Shown one piece after another: positions 11,940 through 22,528 of a DNA stretch of 64,000 nucleotides. This stretch comes from Chondrus crispus (taxonomy: Eukaryota; Rhodophyta; Florideophyceae; Gigartinales; Gigartinaceae): NCBI RefSeq assembly GCF_000350225.1, contig NW_005178980.1, positions 158,389-222,388 on the forward strand. Direction: 5' to 3'. Both the position numbers and the translations under genes were made by a program. Numbering within the stretch: the first letter of the stretch is position 1; each line of letters begins with the position of its first letter. Below the pieces are notes generated by a model that was given only the letters and a program-made list of their open reading frames with translations, searched no databases and was not told the origin of the DNA.

Positions 11940-12722
11940 CTAACCCTCAACGGCCTCTGGAACGCTGCAAAGCGCTCGAACCAGATCTACGACAACTTGG
12001 CCAACATCCGCGTAGTTACTGGCAGTGTAAACATGGTTCTTTTGACCACCAGTAATTTCAAGCAACTTTTGTGTGTCCAGCGAGTTACCAATACCGACAG
12101 CGAAGATGTCTACTGATTCCGCGCTCTTCAACACCAATGCCAGTGACGACTCCATGTAATTATCGCGCCCATCTCCTAGTACAACAACCTTCTTTCCGCC
12201 TGCTTTCGGGTTTTCGTTCACTTGCGAAATACAAAACCCGAGGCCAGCAGTGAGAAATGTGCGAGGAGCTCTCAGGAGCACAGAATTGTCGACATACTTC
12301 ATAAACGCAAATGGATCAGACGTACTGACAGAGATGAACTCGTTGGCCAAACCATATTGCACTGCGGAGAAAGTAGCGTTGGCAGGCGCGGCAAGAATTG
12401 CTATTAGCTTGACGAGATCTTTTTGTACCTGGTACTCTTCTGCCGAGATAGAACCACTTCCATCCAAAGCAAAGCAGAGGCTGATATCGCAACTCCCGTC
12501 TCGGCACACTTCGGTCTGCAAGCTATCGATCGTCTTAGCGCCGAGAGAGGCCGCGACCGGATTTTTCTGGACTATGGTGCGCGCGTCGGGCACGAACACA
12601 GCACATTTGGTTTCTTTCTTCAAACTGCTTGGCATTGACTTTCCTATACCTTCACAACTCAGAGTGATAAGCAAGAAGGTAACGAGGAAGCGCTTAGTAG
12701 GACTGACATTACCCATTGTCAT
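11940..12722 (-). CDS. Secreted von Willebrand factor A domain protein (paralogue C)
   Basis: I place the start at the ATG at 12,720-12,722 because it, or the ATG two codons on, directly precedes a signal peptide (core FLVTFLLITL). The open frame extends 34 codons upstream to 12,824, but that extension is not hydrophobic and would bury the signal. The protein is about 260 residues with one vWA domain. Counted from 12,824, the MIDAS is D121-G-S123-G-S125, with T189 and D218 in LGDGRD, all intact. A linker of about 50 residues lies between signal and domain, longer than in the paralogues. It is oriented convergently with paralogue B 1 kb away, as expected from an inverted local duplication. Extracellular adhesion role inferred from the family. 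Confidence 0.85.
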   Translation of the reverse strand: MTMGNVSPTKRFLVTFLLITLSCEGIGKSMPSSLKKETKCAVFVPDARTIVQKNPVAASLGAKTIDSLQTEVCRDGSCDISLCFALDGSGSISAEEYQVQKDLVKLIAILAAPANATFSAVQYGLANEFISVSTSDPFAFMKYVDNSVLLRAPRTFLTAGLGFCISQVNENPKAGGKKVVVLGDGRDNYMESSLALVLKSAESVDIFAVGIGNSLDTQKLLEITGGQKNHVYTASNYADVGQVVVDLVRALCSVPEAVEG

Positions 12723-12829
12723 TTGGTGACGATAGAAGATGCTTGAGCAGATTCTCTTCACAGTCAAGTGGCCTCGGGAACACGCGTTGAGTAGTGCAAG
12801 AAGCTTACGAGAAAGCTCGAGCAATTTGA

Positions 12830-15800
12830 CATGTTCCCTACGACATCAAGTACCGCAAATACGTACTGTGCAGTTAGAGGAAGCAAGGGAGAGGAGGGCC
12901 ATAGTGGTACAAACAGATGTTCCACACCATCAAAAGTCCACATTTTTGGGGCGTGCGGTGGTGAAGAGTGCAGGAAAAGAGCAAAGGGCAACAATTGCGG
13001 CTCGTTATGCGTTTCGTTGATAAGTCAACCGATTTCTTCCACCGAGAAGTGGGTGGCTATTAGGCAGGCTGCGATATGATCAGGGTACTTCCGTATGATA
13101 CGGTATACTTAAATTGTACATATACTCTTGAACAGCTTTAAAAAGAGCTATGGCACTCTTGAAAGCAATTGGAAGGAAAATGCGAGAAAATCCTCAGACT
13201 TACAATACCTTACATCGCATGGAAATAATACGTTGAGAGGGTGCAGGCTGCACCCCAGTAGAATGCTATTATGTAATGGGGCGGGGCATAAATATAGAAC
13301 TATACATGGTAAGAAGTAAGAAGCCAACTATTTTCTGCTTGCTCCAGTTTACAACGAATGCAGATGTTGTTGACTACACACTTTGGATGTGAAATGGTAC
13401 ACTACAGTAATAAGCTGCGCATGATTACATCTCCATTGGCCCCTAACGAGGCCACCACTGCATCCAAATGAGGTTATAAACAATTGATAGACTGCGATGA
13501 TGGAAACAAGACCTTATTGGACTAAAGGATAGGTACCCACGTAGCATGAAAGAAAAGCACCCAGTCCATCTCTTCTGTATAGAATAAATGCACCCTTACG
13601 TACATCATAAGATTGGTAGCTACTGTAGCTGGCATTTGTTACAAGTAAATTGCGCTCCGCTGAGGTCGACTGCAATACCCCGTACTGAGTCCATTCTCAA
13701 CACACATCAATGCAGGTAGAGATAATGCCATTCCACCGCTTTTAATCTTCTATAATTTCAAAAGAGCTTGGTTTCTTGCCTTGATGCATGATTTGGGAAT
13801 AACTTCAACAAAAAAATGTAGGGGATTAGGGGATTGCACACCCTTCGGAGTAAGACCATTTGTCCTCCAGCCTTTACATATACAGTGGAGGCAGTAATCT
13901 TGCTCATCCTCTCTAGATGAGCAGGAGTTAAAACCAACTATTTTCAATGGGCAGTAACCTATCATTTTTAGAAGCTCTCCAAAAAAAAATCTCTCTCCAT
14001 GAAAACAAAGCAAAAAAATAAATAAAAAATGGTCATGAAGCAAAATGTGTGCATTTTCGGCACGTTCATAGTTTGAAGACATTTCCGTTTACGTCTTAGT
14101 GTTCGGCGGTCCAGTTTCGGGGCCCGTAAGGATCACTACGTTGAATTAAACAAATACAGGTTAAATTTTACTGTAGATGTTAATTAGGAGAAAAGGCCTG
14201 ACTAAAAGAATTACTACTAATGTGTTCCAAATTCATGCGTATTGGGCCTTGTACATTTTCTCACCCCAGGCATTGGCAAACATTGATAGCCTCATTTCCT
14301 ATGGGCAGATTAAGGGCGACAGGCGAATGCTCGCCAGGACTGTTTTTCGGGTCCTCAAGGGCTCACCCAACGAAACCGTGACTGCATTGGGTGCACTTGA
14401 TCTGATACGCTTGTTGATTCATTGCTTTCAAGATAATATTGATACCATACCTGTCTTTGCGACATTAATGGATTTCGCCGTTATTCATTTCAGAATTACT
14501 CTGTCGAGTGAAAACTTGGTCAAGCGTTCCTAGTTAGATCTGTACACGTGTGGAATCCCTCATCCTATCTTTTGACCAGTGGAACCTCTCCTGCGCATGC
14601 CTACACGAGTGGTTCAAAAATGTCCGTTTTTGATTACCCATTTTTGAGTTTACCATATTGCCAGCAAACGTTGCATGATCACTTGTGATAAATCTCGAGT
14701 GTTAGCGTACGGTTACAGCCCAGACCAATAGCATACAAGATATTTATCTCAGGGTATCTCGAGATTTTGCATTACGCGCTCTCTCCCAATATAGCACTGC
14801 CTAAGCTGGATAAGGTATGTTTCAGTAACTACGAGAAACAAACATAATCTGCTGTATCCCTGTAACCATTCTAAAAGAAATGTACGGTACAGTACAGAGT
14901 CACCATTTCTTAACCTCATGCGAAACTTGTTCGACTACCAACCTACTTCTGCTCGGGCCTAGCATTACGTTCTTTTTATGAAAACACCTCATGCACAATT
15001 TATGTCAAACCAGCATCCCTTAACCTTTTCTGATAATTCTTTAATTTCACGGCTGGATCCCAGGGTCCAGAAGGGCATCGACGGATCGCAATCTATATAG
15101 TCAATCATCGCTTGCGCACATGTGCGTGTACAAGAATCATCCGATTGGGTATGGGCCGTTTTCCCCTGTTTGGTATTACACATCATACTGTAGGTGCAGA
15201 TGATTTAAACCCTTTCGAGATTCCCCACGTTCAGGATGTCACCGCAGCCTTCCCTTACCTTGGTATACTCCCACATCATCCTCCCTGTTCTCATAGCTGT
15301 CTCAGTTTTGAATTTGCTCCTCCTCTTTTTTTTATTTTCTCAACGACCCCGCTCATTTCTCTGTGAGCTGCCATCTCTCGATGCGCCCTCTACAACCAAG
15401 AATTTGCTTTGTAGATATTACGAATACATTCCGTTTTGAAAGCAAGTAGAGGTAGCATAATTCGTTCTCTATGTTGTGGATCGGTTCAACCGTGACAAAG
15501 TTTACTACATGTCGTTTCGCAATCGCTTGTGGAACTTAAGCGAGGTGTGTAGATCGATATAGCCGTGATTGACTGTAACACCGTTGCTTTTGTTACTCAG
15601 CTTGGATAACACCGGATACACGTTCTTTCGAATAAAATGTACGAGCCTGTTGCCTTCAGAGCCTCCCACTTGTTTCCAGCAAGGAAGTTCCGGATTGCAT
15701 CACTATTGAGAAGGATTCGTTATTGTTCGGGCCTGTACCGCCCATTGTAACCGTGAAGTGCAGCCCCTCTCCGCTGGACGATGGATTGCAATATTAGTGT

Positions 15801-16200
15801 ATTCGCTTGTATGATAGTAGTGTGCAAGGCTGTTCTGATTTCATAAGCACCGCGGGCGTCGGCAAGGGTCAAGTAAGACGTAAAAAGATCTATATTTTCT
15901 GTGAACCAGGCAGTGACATCTGAAGGGATAACGCTCAGTTGAGCAATCGAGACACTGTCTTTTCTGTGTTTCTAGTCCTGAAGGATCAAGCCTTCTTCCT
16001 GATGTCTACGTGTGTGCCCAGACCCACGAAAGCTTTGTATTTGCTGTACTTTCGCTGCCTTTCATGCTCGTTATTATGAATATGCTCATCACTCAGTACC
16101 AAAGGCTCACAAGACCACTGAGAGCTACTCTGAATTGCCTTCAAGTCACAGTTTGAGGCGTGTGAGTGATCACCTTACCGAATAGGTCTTCTCAGACAAT
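12830..16200. other. Intergenic region without recognised gene
   Basis: No supported coding region, RNA gene or mobile element. The longest frames (13,750-14,082 minus, 14,177-14,533 plus) lack motifs and signal peptides. The stretch ends in the promoter of vWA gene D. Confidence 0.5.
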
Positions 16201-16229
16201 TACAAGTGCGATTAACGTTTGCAGAAATC

Positions 16230-16237
16230 TATATAAG
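16230..16237 (+). promoter_or_regulatory. TATA box of vWA gene D
   Basis: TATATAAG lies 121 bp upstream of the ATG at 16,351, a position similar to that of vWA gene A. A pyrimidine-rich leader (repeated CTCTCT) follows. Confidence 0.6.
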
Positions 16238-16350
16238 CTGAGATTCATTAACCATCGCTCTCTCTCTCCACCAACGCTACCTCACTCAAGTCCCAGCACA
16301 GCACAAGCGAACTTGCAAGAAGCAGAAGTGCCACCCGACAACCGAACAAA

Positions 16351-17106
16351 ATGAAAGCCTGTCACTTCCTTCTCCTTTTCGTGGCATTGCTCTTCGTAAC
16401 CCACACCCAAGCCCAGCTTAGCGAAGAACGCCTGGCACAGCTCCGACGAATTATCAGCAATACAACCCTTGCTAGTTTGCCAGGTGGCTCCGCAGCCATT
16501 GCCGGTGCCATCAGGGAGGTGCGCGGTGCCGATGGATGTGATCCGAACATTTGTTTCGCTATTGATGGGAGTAGGCAGCTAGGACGCAGAGATTTTGAAT
16601 TGCAGCTGGACTTCTTGGCCATCGTTGTTGCCATCGTCGGAGCAGATCCGCGTGCCAATTTCGCCGGAACACAATACGGACTTCGCAACCGTGTTATCAG
16701 AGCTATTCGGGGCAATGCTGAAGACTTCTTGCTCGACCTTGAAAACGTGAGGTATTTGCGCTCCCGAAGGTCGTTTATTGGCGGCGGTGTGAGTTATTGC
16801 TTCCAGCAGCTGAACAGGCGCAGGGGTGAGCCGTCCAAGATGGTCGTCTTTGGTGACGGACGTAGCTCTTATGGTCGTCTCGGTGGCCCGCTAGGCCCGG
16901 CTGCCCTTGCTGCGGACTTCCGCTCCCGATCCCCTGCCAATGTCGTCTGTGCGGTTGCAGTCGGCTTCTCTCGCACTGAGCTCTTCAACGACATCACGCA
17001 AGATGCAAACTTGGTTCTCAAGGTAACAGAATGGGAGAAGGTCTTGCAGATTCTCCGTGATTTGGTGCGCGACATCTGCGACGCGGCAACTCCGTTCCGT
17101 CGTTAG
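16351..17106 (+). CDS. Secreted von Willebrand factor A domain protein with altered MIDAS (paralogue D)
   Basis: A 251-residue single-exon protein, signal peptide 1 to about 21 (cleavage likely after HTQA). It is collinear with paralogue A over its whole length. The MIDAS is changed: the DxSxS motif reads D72-G-S74-R-Q76, so the second serine is glutamine, and the loop-2 threonine is S141. D169 in FGDGRS remains. In studied vWA domains these residues coordinate the metal directly or through water, so metal binding may be weakened or lost, although the fold appears kept. The frame is intact and the promoter has a good TATA box, so this is a divergent functional copy rather than a pseudogene. 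It may act as a metal-independent binder. Confidence 0.87.
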   Translation: MKACHFLLLFVALLFVTHTQAQLSEERLAQLRRIISNTTLASLPGGSAAIAGAIREVRGADGCDPNICFAIDGSRQLGRRDFELQLDFLAIVVAIVGADPRANFAGTQYGLRNRVIRAIRGNAEDFLLDLENVRYLRSRRSFIGGGVSYCFQQLNRRRGEPSKMVVFGDGRSSYGRLGGPLGPAALAADFRSRSPANVVCAVAVGFSRTELFNDITQDANLVLKVTEWEKVLQILRDLVRDICDAATPFRR

Positions 17107-18532
17107 TGCCGCTTCCGCACGTACTGGAAGATATGTAACCCTACATCATTACTCAGCCTCTCTATGGAGCGCTGGAGCACATCAGGTGTATTACGGTAGT
17201 ATAATTCAGTAAAACTCAGATATCTCTGTTTCTTAAGACAATTATTTTGCACGCCTGGTCCGCAGGTTTTACTTCCACTCTCTCACTTGTTTTCCTGGTA
17301 GCTGAAATATACCTGATGAAGATTATCACCTTCGAAGATATTTGCAGAACACATCCACCTGATCCCGTTGAGTGCGTCATCCAAACCCCCGAAACATCTT
17401 GTTTTCTTGAAGCAAGGCACGCACTCGGAAAGATTGCAAGACACCTTTTGGCATTGCAGTGGAATCACAAATTTATTTCCATTGCAATGTGAATACAGAT
17501 TTTCGTTTCCGTCTCGATAAAATGTAATATTAGAGGAATCTGGACCCCCATGTTACAACATCATGGAGCTCGCTGTACTGTACATGAAAAGTATACACCT
17601 ATCCGATTAAGCTTCAGACCTTTTGCCTCGAGGAATGCACTTTTGTATCAAAACGAGATTCAATGCAGTAACTCAAAACATTGATCCACTTCTCTTCGTA
17701 AATTACGTTGTTCGGTACACCTCAGTAATGATACAACCTTCCTAGTAGAGTGGAAATCAAAGCCTTCTGTAGGGGTCCAGCAGGTCGGTAGTACAGTATT
17801 GTGCCTAGTAACGAATATATGCAGGGAGGTACTGAACCTGCAGTACATCGATGGGTTTTTCAGTACCAATAAGAGATGCTGCACAACACTTTGCATAGGT
17901 TTTTTGCCAGGACATACCGTAAGTGGGTTCGGCATCACCATCATGTCAAGATGCGCTGATGGGCATGTCATCGTACACAAGGCGACACCCTAGAGGATTT
18001 TCAGATGTGTGCCATACGGATTTCTGTGAGAGCGACTGTATACCGTAGCTCAGCTCTTGAGAGTTTCAGTCAACTGTGGACGAAGGCGGAAGTCAATGTG
18101 CATGGCTGCGATTACAAGCCACGAGTGCGAATGGAAAGACCCCAAGGCCCTGCAACGGAAGAAGGATGGAGCCCCCCGGCGGATCTGAAAGTCTGAGTAG
18201 TACAGTTCTTGTGCACTTTGTCAAACCGATTGTCTCCCGAGGGCCGTAGCTCACCCTCGTGTAGAGTATGCTGTTGTCAAAATCGGTTTCCTGTTTTCGT
18301 GATGAGAGACTCAATTTTTCTACGGTGGCACTGTACCCTTCGGTAGTACATTACTATCAACTGCGAATCATACCGCACAGAATCAGGCTTGAAATACCGG
18401 GAATGCCTCAATACTGCCAAGGCGCCCAGGTGCGTAGGGCGGCGGTTTTCATTTGAGGAGTGATAGTGTAAGAAATCCCGTACGGAGAGGTGCAGAAGGT
18501 GCATATGGATATTGAGGGTAGGGCCGGAAGGC

Positions 18533-18597
18533 AACATTTTGTGTTTGCATGACAGCAGGAGACAATGTCTCCTGCTGTCGTGCAAACACAAAACGTT
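18533..18597. repeat. 65-bp near-perfect palindrome
   Basis: The arm at 18,533-18,564 pairs with 18,566-18,597 over about 32 bp with two mismatches around a single central base. A transcript would fold into one long hairpin; the core reads GCAGGAGACA/TGTCTCCTGC. No flanking duplication was seen. It could be a small-RNA precursor or the remains of a foldback element. Confidence 0.85.
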
Positions 18598-19127
18598 CGT
18601 CAAGCAGGGACGAAAACCATGAAGAGCACTCGCTGCTTGTCCCGAATCTTGTCCATATCCTGCGCACTCATTCCCCAAGATACAGTGTACTTGTACCAGT
18701 GCAGTGTATCCGAAGGCTGGTAAAGTGATTAATCTTTAAGCATCTCTCGGGAGACTGCTTAACATCTCCAGTAATGTATATTGCAGCAGCGTAACCGGAC
18801 TATGCACGGCTATCCAGTGGATTATCGATTTAGTGCTGTACGTGGTTTATCGAACATACACATCGCAAGCTGGTTGGCAGAGTTGAAACTCAATTGCAGT
18901 GCAGATTTGTGGGCAACACTCCAGCAGTACAGTAGAGTCGTGTAGGGGACGCCAGCGGATTTCTTCGGGACGGAGAACACCTCCTCGACATGTTACGGCA
19001 AGATACAGTGCAAAACCTCCCGCAAGAATGGCATGCCAAGTGTACGAATAACGTGCACGTATACAGTATTATATCTTTTTCAACCAATCATATGCGTGTA
19101 TTTCATTCTCGCCTTTGCATAACACCG

Positions 19128-19171
19128 TTCTCGCATAAGCGAGACACCTCGAGTTCTCGCATAAGCGAGAC
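19128..19171. repeat. Two tandem copies of an 18-bp hairpin unit
   Basis: TTCTCGCATAAGCGAGAC occurs at 19,128-19,145 and 19,154-19,171. Each unit is itself an inverted repeat (CTCGC/GCGAG, loop ATAA). Confidence 0.8.
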
Positions 19172-19992
19172 AGCGCCTTGTGCTGTGTTGTAAGGGGTGC
19201 TGTAGTACCTCTAGTAAGTGCCTATCCGACCGGAGCTTGTCCTCATATGAGGACAGCTCTTTTTTGCAAAAATATATAAATTGAATTGAACATTAAAAAA
19301 GCTACTTTGAGCACTATTTCCGTAACGTGCTTGTTTGCGGCAATAGCATCTTGCAGAACACCGGGATGGCAGCTTTGAATACACAGAAAGCTTCATAATG
19401 TAATGCAGATTAAGTACCAAGATGCCCTTTTAAACTGCCGTTTTTGGTCTCGAAGTTGTTTCACATGCGGTTTTAAGGTGGTTTAAGAAAAAGCGTCTTT
19501 TCCAGACATATCTAAAAACAACCAGGAAGAGCAAGCAATTCTCACAAAGTTCTTTCTGGCCCCAGGTCAGAAGTCACGTACAGTGGCACGGGTAAATTTT
19601 CCTTTCCTTTCTTGTCGGGGAAGCGGAAGTCAAGAATAAAATAGGTCGAATAATATCTTCACATGAGGACAATGGTCCAATAGACACTAGTACCCTGTGG
19701 AGCGCCTGATGTCTACTGTACAGTGCTCTGCTAACGTGAGGGGGCAAGAGGAAGAACCAAACATTACTGTTTAATTCTTAACCGACGCGTGCGGCGGTCA
19801 GCCTCGAAAAGTATCCGTTACTTGCCCAATACCAACGCTTGCTTCCCTACAGTTCCGTGTGTGCTTCCTCGAACAGGCTCGGCCATGTGTACCCACACGT
19901 GACCTCGTGTCGTGCGAATGCGGCGATAAAGAATTGGTGACAAAAACGATGCCTCAGTTTCCGCTTGGGGGAGAGCGGAAGATCCTCTGAAA

Positions 19993-20152
19993 CAGTGGTG
20001 GAAAAATTATAAAGCACCCCCAAAAACGGGCATTGCTGCACAGAGAAAAGCACGTGCTTAAAAAAAGGGCTTTGCAGCCCTTCCGAAAACGACCAAGAAA
20101 GACGAATCTGTATCCAGTTATATACAGTCGGCACTATATTTTGCATTACAGT
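19993..20152. repeat. Left terminal inverted repeat of the Tc1 element
   Basis: About 160 bp. Its reverse complement aligns with 21,381-21,541, sharing CAGTGGTGGAAAAA, the AAAAACGGGCATTGCTG region and TTTTGCATTACAGT at the inner edge. Confidence 0.8.
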
Positions 20153-21369
20153 TCAAACGTCATTTGACGAGTGGAAATTTTTATAAAGCAGCGTGTCTTA
20201 TTGTGCTCTCGATGAGGTCTATAATACTTCCTTGCCCGTCCGTTGCTTTTAACAACGTCAAAACAACGCCTCTGCATTGAACCCACTACGTTGTGGAGCG
20301 TTTGAGCCGGTATGGCATCCCAAATAGCCAGGACGCACTCTTTGAGCTCTTCAACCCCTCGAAACTGATGTCGATACTCGTACACCTTCCAAACCAGAAT
20401 TCCCAAGCGGTTTTCGATAGAGTTTAGGTCAGAAGACTTAGCTGGCCAGTCGAGAAACACCATATCCTCCTCATTAAACCATTCCCTCACGATATGAGCG
20501 CAGTGTATCGATGCCCCATCTTGCTGAAAGACATAGCTCGTTCCCAGTTCTTCGTCCGCAAACGGCAACAAGTGGGTCTCGAGCGTCTCAATATACATAT
20601 CTGTAGTTTGTTTGCCTTCATAAATCGCCAGTTCACACTTTTCTCCCCCTACGAAGGCTCCCCAAACCATCCATGAGCCGCCCCCAGGCTGCCGCTTCGA
20701 CACAATTGGATCTTCACGTCTGAGATCATGCCAACAACAGGCAAACCCGTCCGGGCCGTCCAAATTAACTTTTGTGTCACTCCAGACGACGACGCGCCAG
20801 TCCGGAATGGTCCAGGTAACGTTTTTGGTCACTCAAGTGACACGCACAGTCTTATGATGAATAAGAATTTGCGACACTCTCTTAATCTATTTATACGTCA
20901 ACGTTTGGTAAATGTTCAGTATCTGGCACAGGCTTCTGGCTTGCACAGGCAGTTTTAGAGCCTGGGAAAGCTCTGTAGTCCTTAAAATACCCCTGCATGA
21001 TTCGCAAAGGCGCATGCGTCTACCTGCCACCGTGAACTTTCTTGGTCTGCGAACTCGTTGTTTTGAGCCATAGGCTTATGAGTTGCGGAGAAAGTTTTGC
21101 ACGGTCGCCCAAATTCGCTTTTGCTCCTTCGCGATGCGAGATTGGGGCCATTTGGCTCGGTGGGTAGCCAAAAGTTTTCCTCGCTCTTCAGCGCTCAGTG
21201 ACCGACCGCAAGGCATGTCTTCGAGCAGTAAGTGGGATGGAAAAAGGACCTGGGGTGTTCGTGGTACTATTTGAAGAGCTGGTGTTGCCTTTCTGCCGCC
21301 AAACACTGAACAACTTGTCCGTGTGGTGTTGTTGGGGTGTGGTGCTTTATATATATTATCACCTGTCAA
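20146..21369 (-). pseudogene. Tc1-type DDE transposase, broken
   Basis: Read from 21,369 leftwards in one frame. The N-terminal half has the Tc1 helix-turn-helix (GRSLSAEERGKLLATHRAKW, then IAKEQKRIWATVQNFLRN) and a GRPRK-like basic segment. The C-terminal half has the catalytic core: VVWSDTKVNLDG (first Asp), FQQDGASIHC (second Asp) and DWPAKSSDLNSIENRLG (final Glu in the DLNxIEN block). Three in-frame stops break it: TAA 21,076-21,078, TAG 20,887-20,889 and TGA 20,833-20,835. Otherwise the frame is continuous, so it died by substitutions rather than indels. In life it would cut and paste the element at TA. Confidence 0.85.
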
Positions 21370-21380
21370 TTTGATTTTGT

Positions 21381-21541
21381 ACTGTAATGCAAAATATTGG
21401 CCGTACTGTATAAAACCGTTTGCAGATTCGTTTTTCCCGGTCCATTTCGGAGAGGCTACAAAGCTCTTTTTTAAAAACGCGCTTTTTTCTGTCCAGCAAT
21501 GCCGGTTTTTGGGGGGTGCCTAATAATTTTTTCCACCACTG
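21381..21541. repeat. Right terminal inverted repeat of the Tc1 element
   Basis: About 161 bp, inverse of 19,993-20,152. It ends CCACCACTG and is followed by TA. Confidence 0.8.
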
Positions 21542-22528
21542 TAGGTGTAGCGCCTTCGGAGGCATCTGATCTCTGGCACTCGTGTACATATTATACACGT
21601 GTTGTGTAGGAGACCCTCCTTGAGGGCCTCCTTTAAGACAGCATGGACGGTCTGGGCCTCAGAGAATCTTGACAAGAGACTTTTTACAGGGACGTGCATT
21701 AGTGCCGCTTTTGTTATTGCCGCTCTCGCATTAGTGCACCAGTAGAAACACGTCGTCATCTCAGGTCGGCAAAGCGGGCGTTTCGAATTGCCGAACAGGA
21801 CAGAGAACCGACGTGGAGCACGCAAAACGTGAAATACCGAGTGTATGGAAATCGATATGACGATGTCACAAATTATGCTGTTCCCGAATAGTGCCGGCTT
21901 TGTGGCTTCCGCATGGGCCGGCACTAATGGGTAGGGTCCCCTATATTGTGACTCCTGAGTCATCATGCGTTGCGATTTCTATACAATGTCCGGTACAGCA
22001 GAAACACGTGTCCAGCGATCTAAGATCGAAGACTAGATCAACGATCAATTTCAGAACGGACAGATCCAGAGTGCTACCGTTACGGAAGTTGAGATCCAGC
22101 AATGCGATTTGCCGTGCCTGTCATCAACTCACAACTTGAGCTCCTATAAGCTGACCGAGAAAACAAGTGAGAAACCTTCTGCAGTTGCGGGGACAAACCA
22201 ATAGAAACTCTGCGCCATAGTGCACCAGCATTGCTGCTATATGTCGATTGGCCGAGCATGGAACTGTCTTTCTCTCGGGAGGTAGTCTTCCTCCTACTGA
22301 TCCAAATCGCGCCCTCTCGTTATCTCGTTCGTGCCTGTCTACTTTCCGCCGTCTGGACTGTGCTGTGGCCACACCATAATATTCATCAATATGGTATAAC
22401 GTCTTTCTGGCGTCCCATTTTCCTCTCCATCTTCTGCGTCCGGACCTTAACCAACCCCCTTCTTGTAAGCCCCTACAGCCTTCCTCCTCCCAAACGTCTC
22501 CCTCCCCCTTGGCCCCGCACCTTTCAAC
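21542..22528. other. Intergenic region upstream of the protease gene
   Basis: No gene recognised. A weak inverted pair containing TTAGTGCCG (about 21,698 and 21,925-21,938) could be a decayed MITE. The last 90 bases before the protease ATG are strongly pyrimidine-rich (CTTCCTCCTCCC and similar), a plausible leader. Confidence 0.4.

Larger units (their letters stand above)
17107..19992. other. Intergenic region without recognised gene
   Basis: No supported gene. It holds a 65-bp palindrome (18,533-18,597), a pair of small hairpins (19,128-19,171) and many copies of TACTGTA/TACAGTA-like words. Confidence 0.5.
19993..21541 (-). mobile_element. Degenerate Tc1-like transposon
   Basis: A 1,549-bp element bounded by inverted repeats of about 160 bp that both begin CAGTGGTGGAAAAA. 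The right end is followed by TA, the Tc1/mariner target. The left flank now reads AA, probably mutated. It contains one dead transposase frame on the minus strand. The repeats differ by many substitutions, so it is old. Confidence 0.85.

Noticed and set aside
14177..14533. 118-codon plus-strand frame
   Set aside because: No motif, signal peptide or promoter; length compatible with chance in this stretch.
21690..21940. MITE with TTAGTGCCG inverted ends
   Set aside because: Only short, imperfect inverted words and no target duplication.
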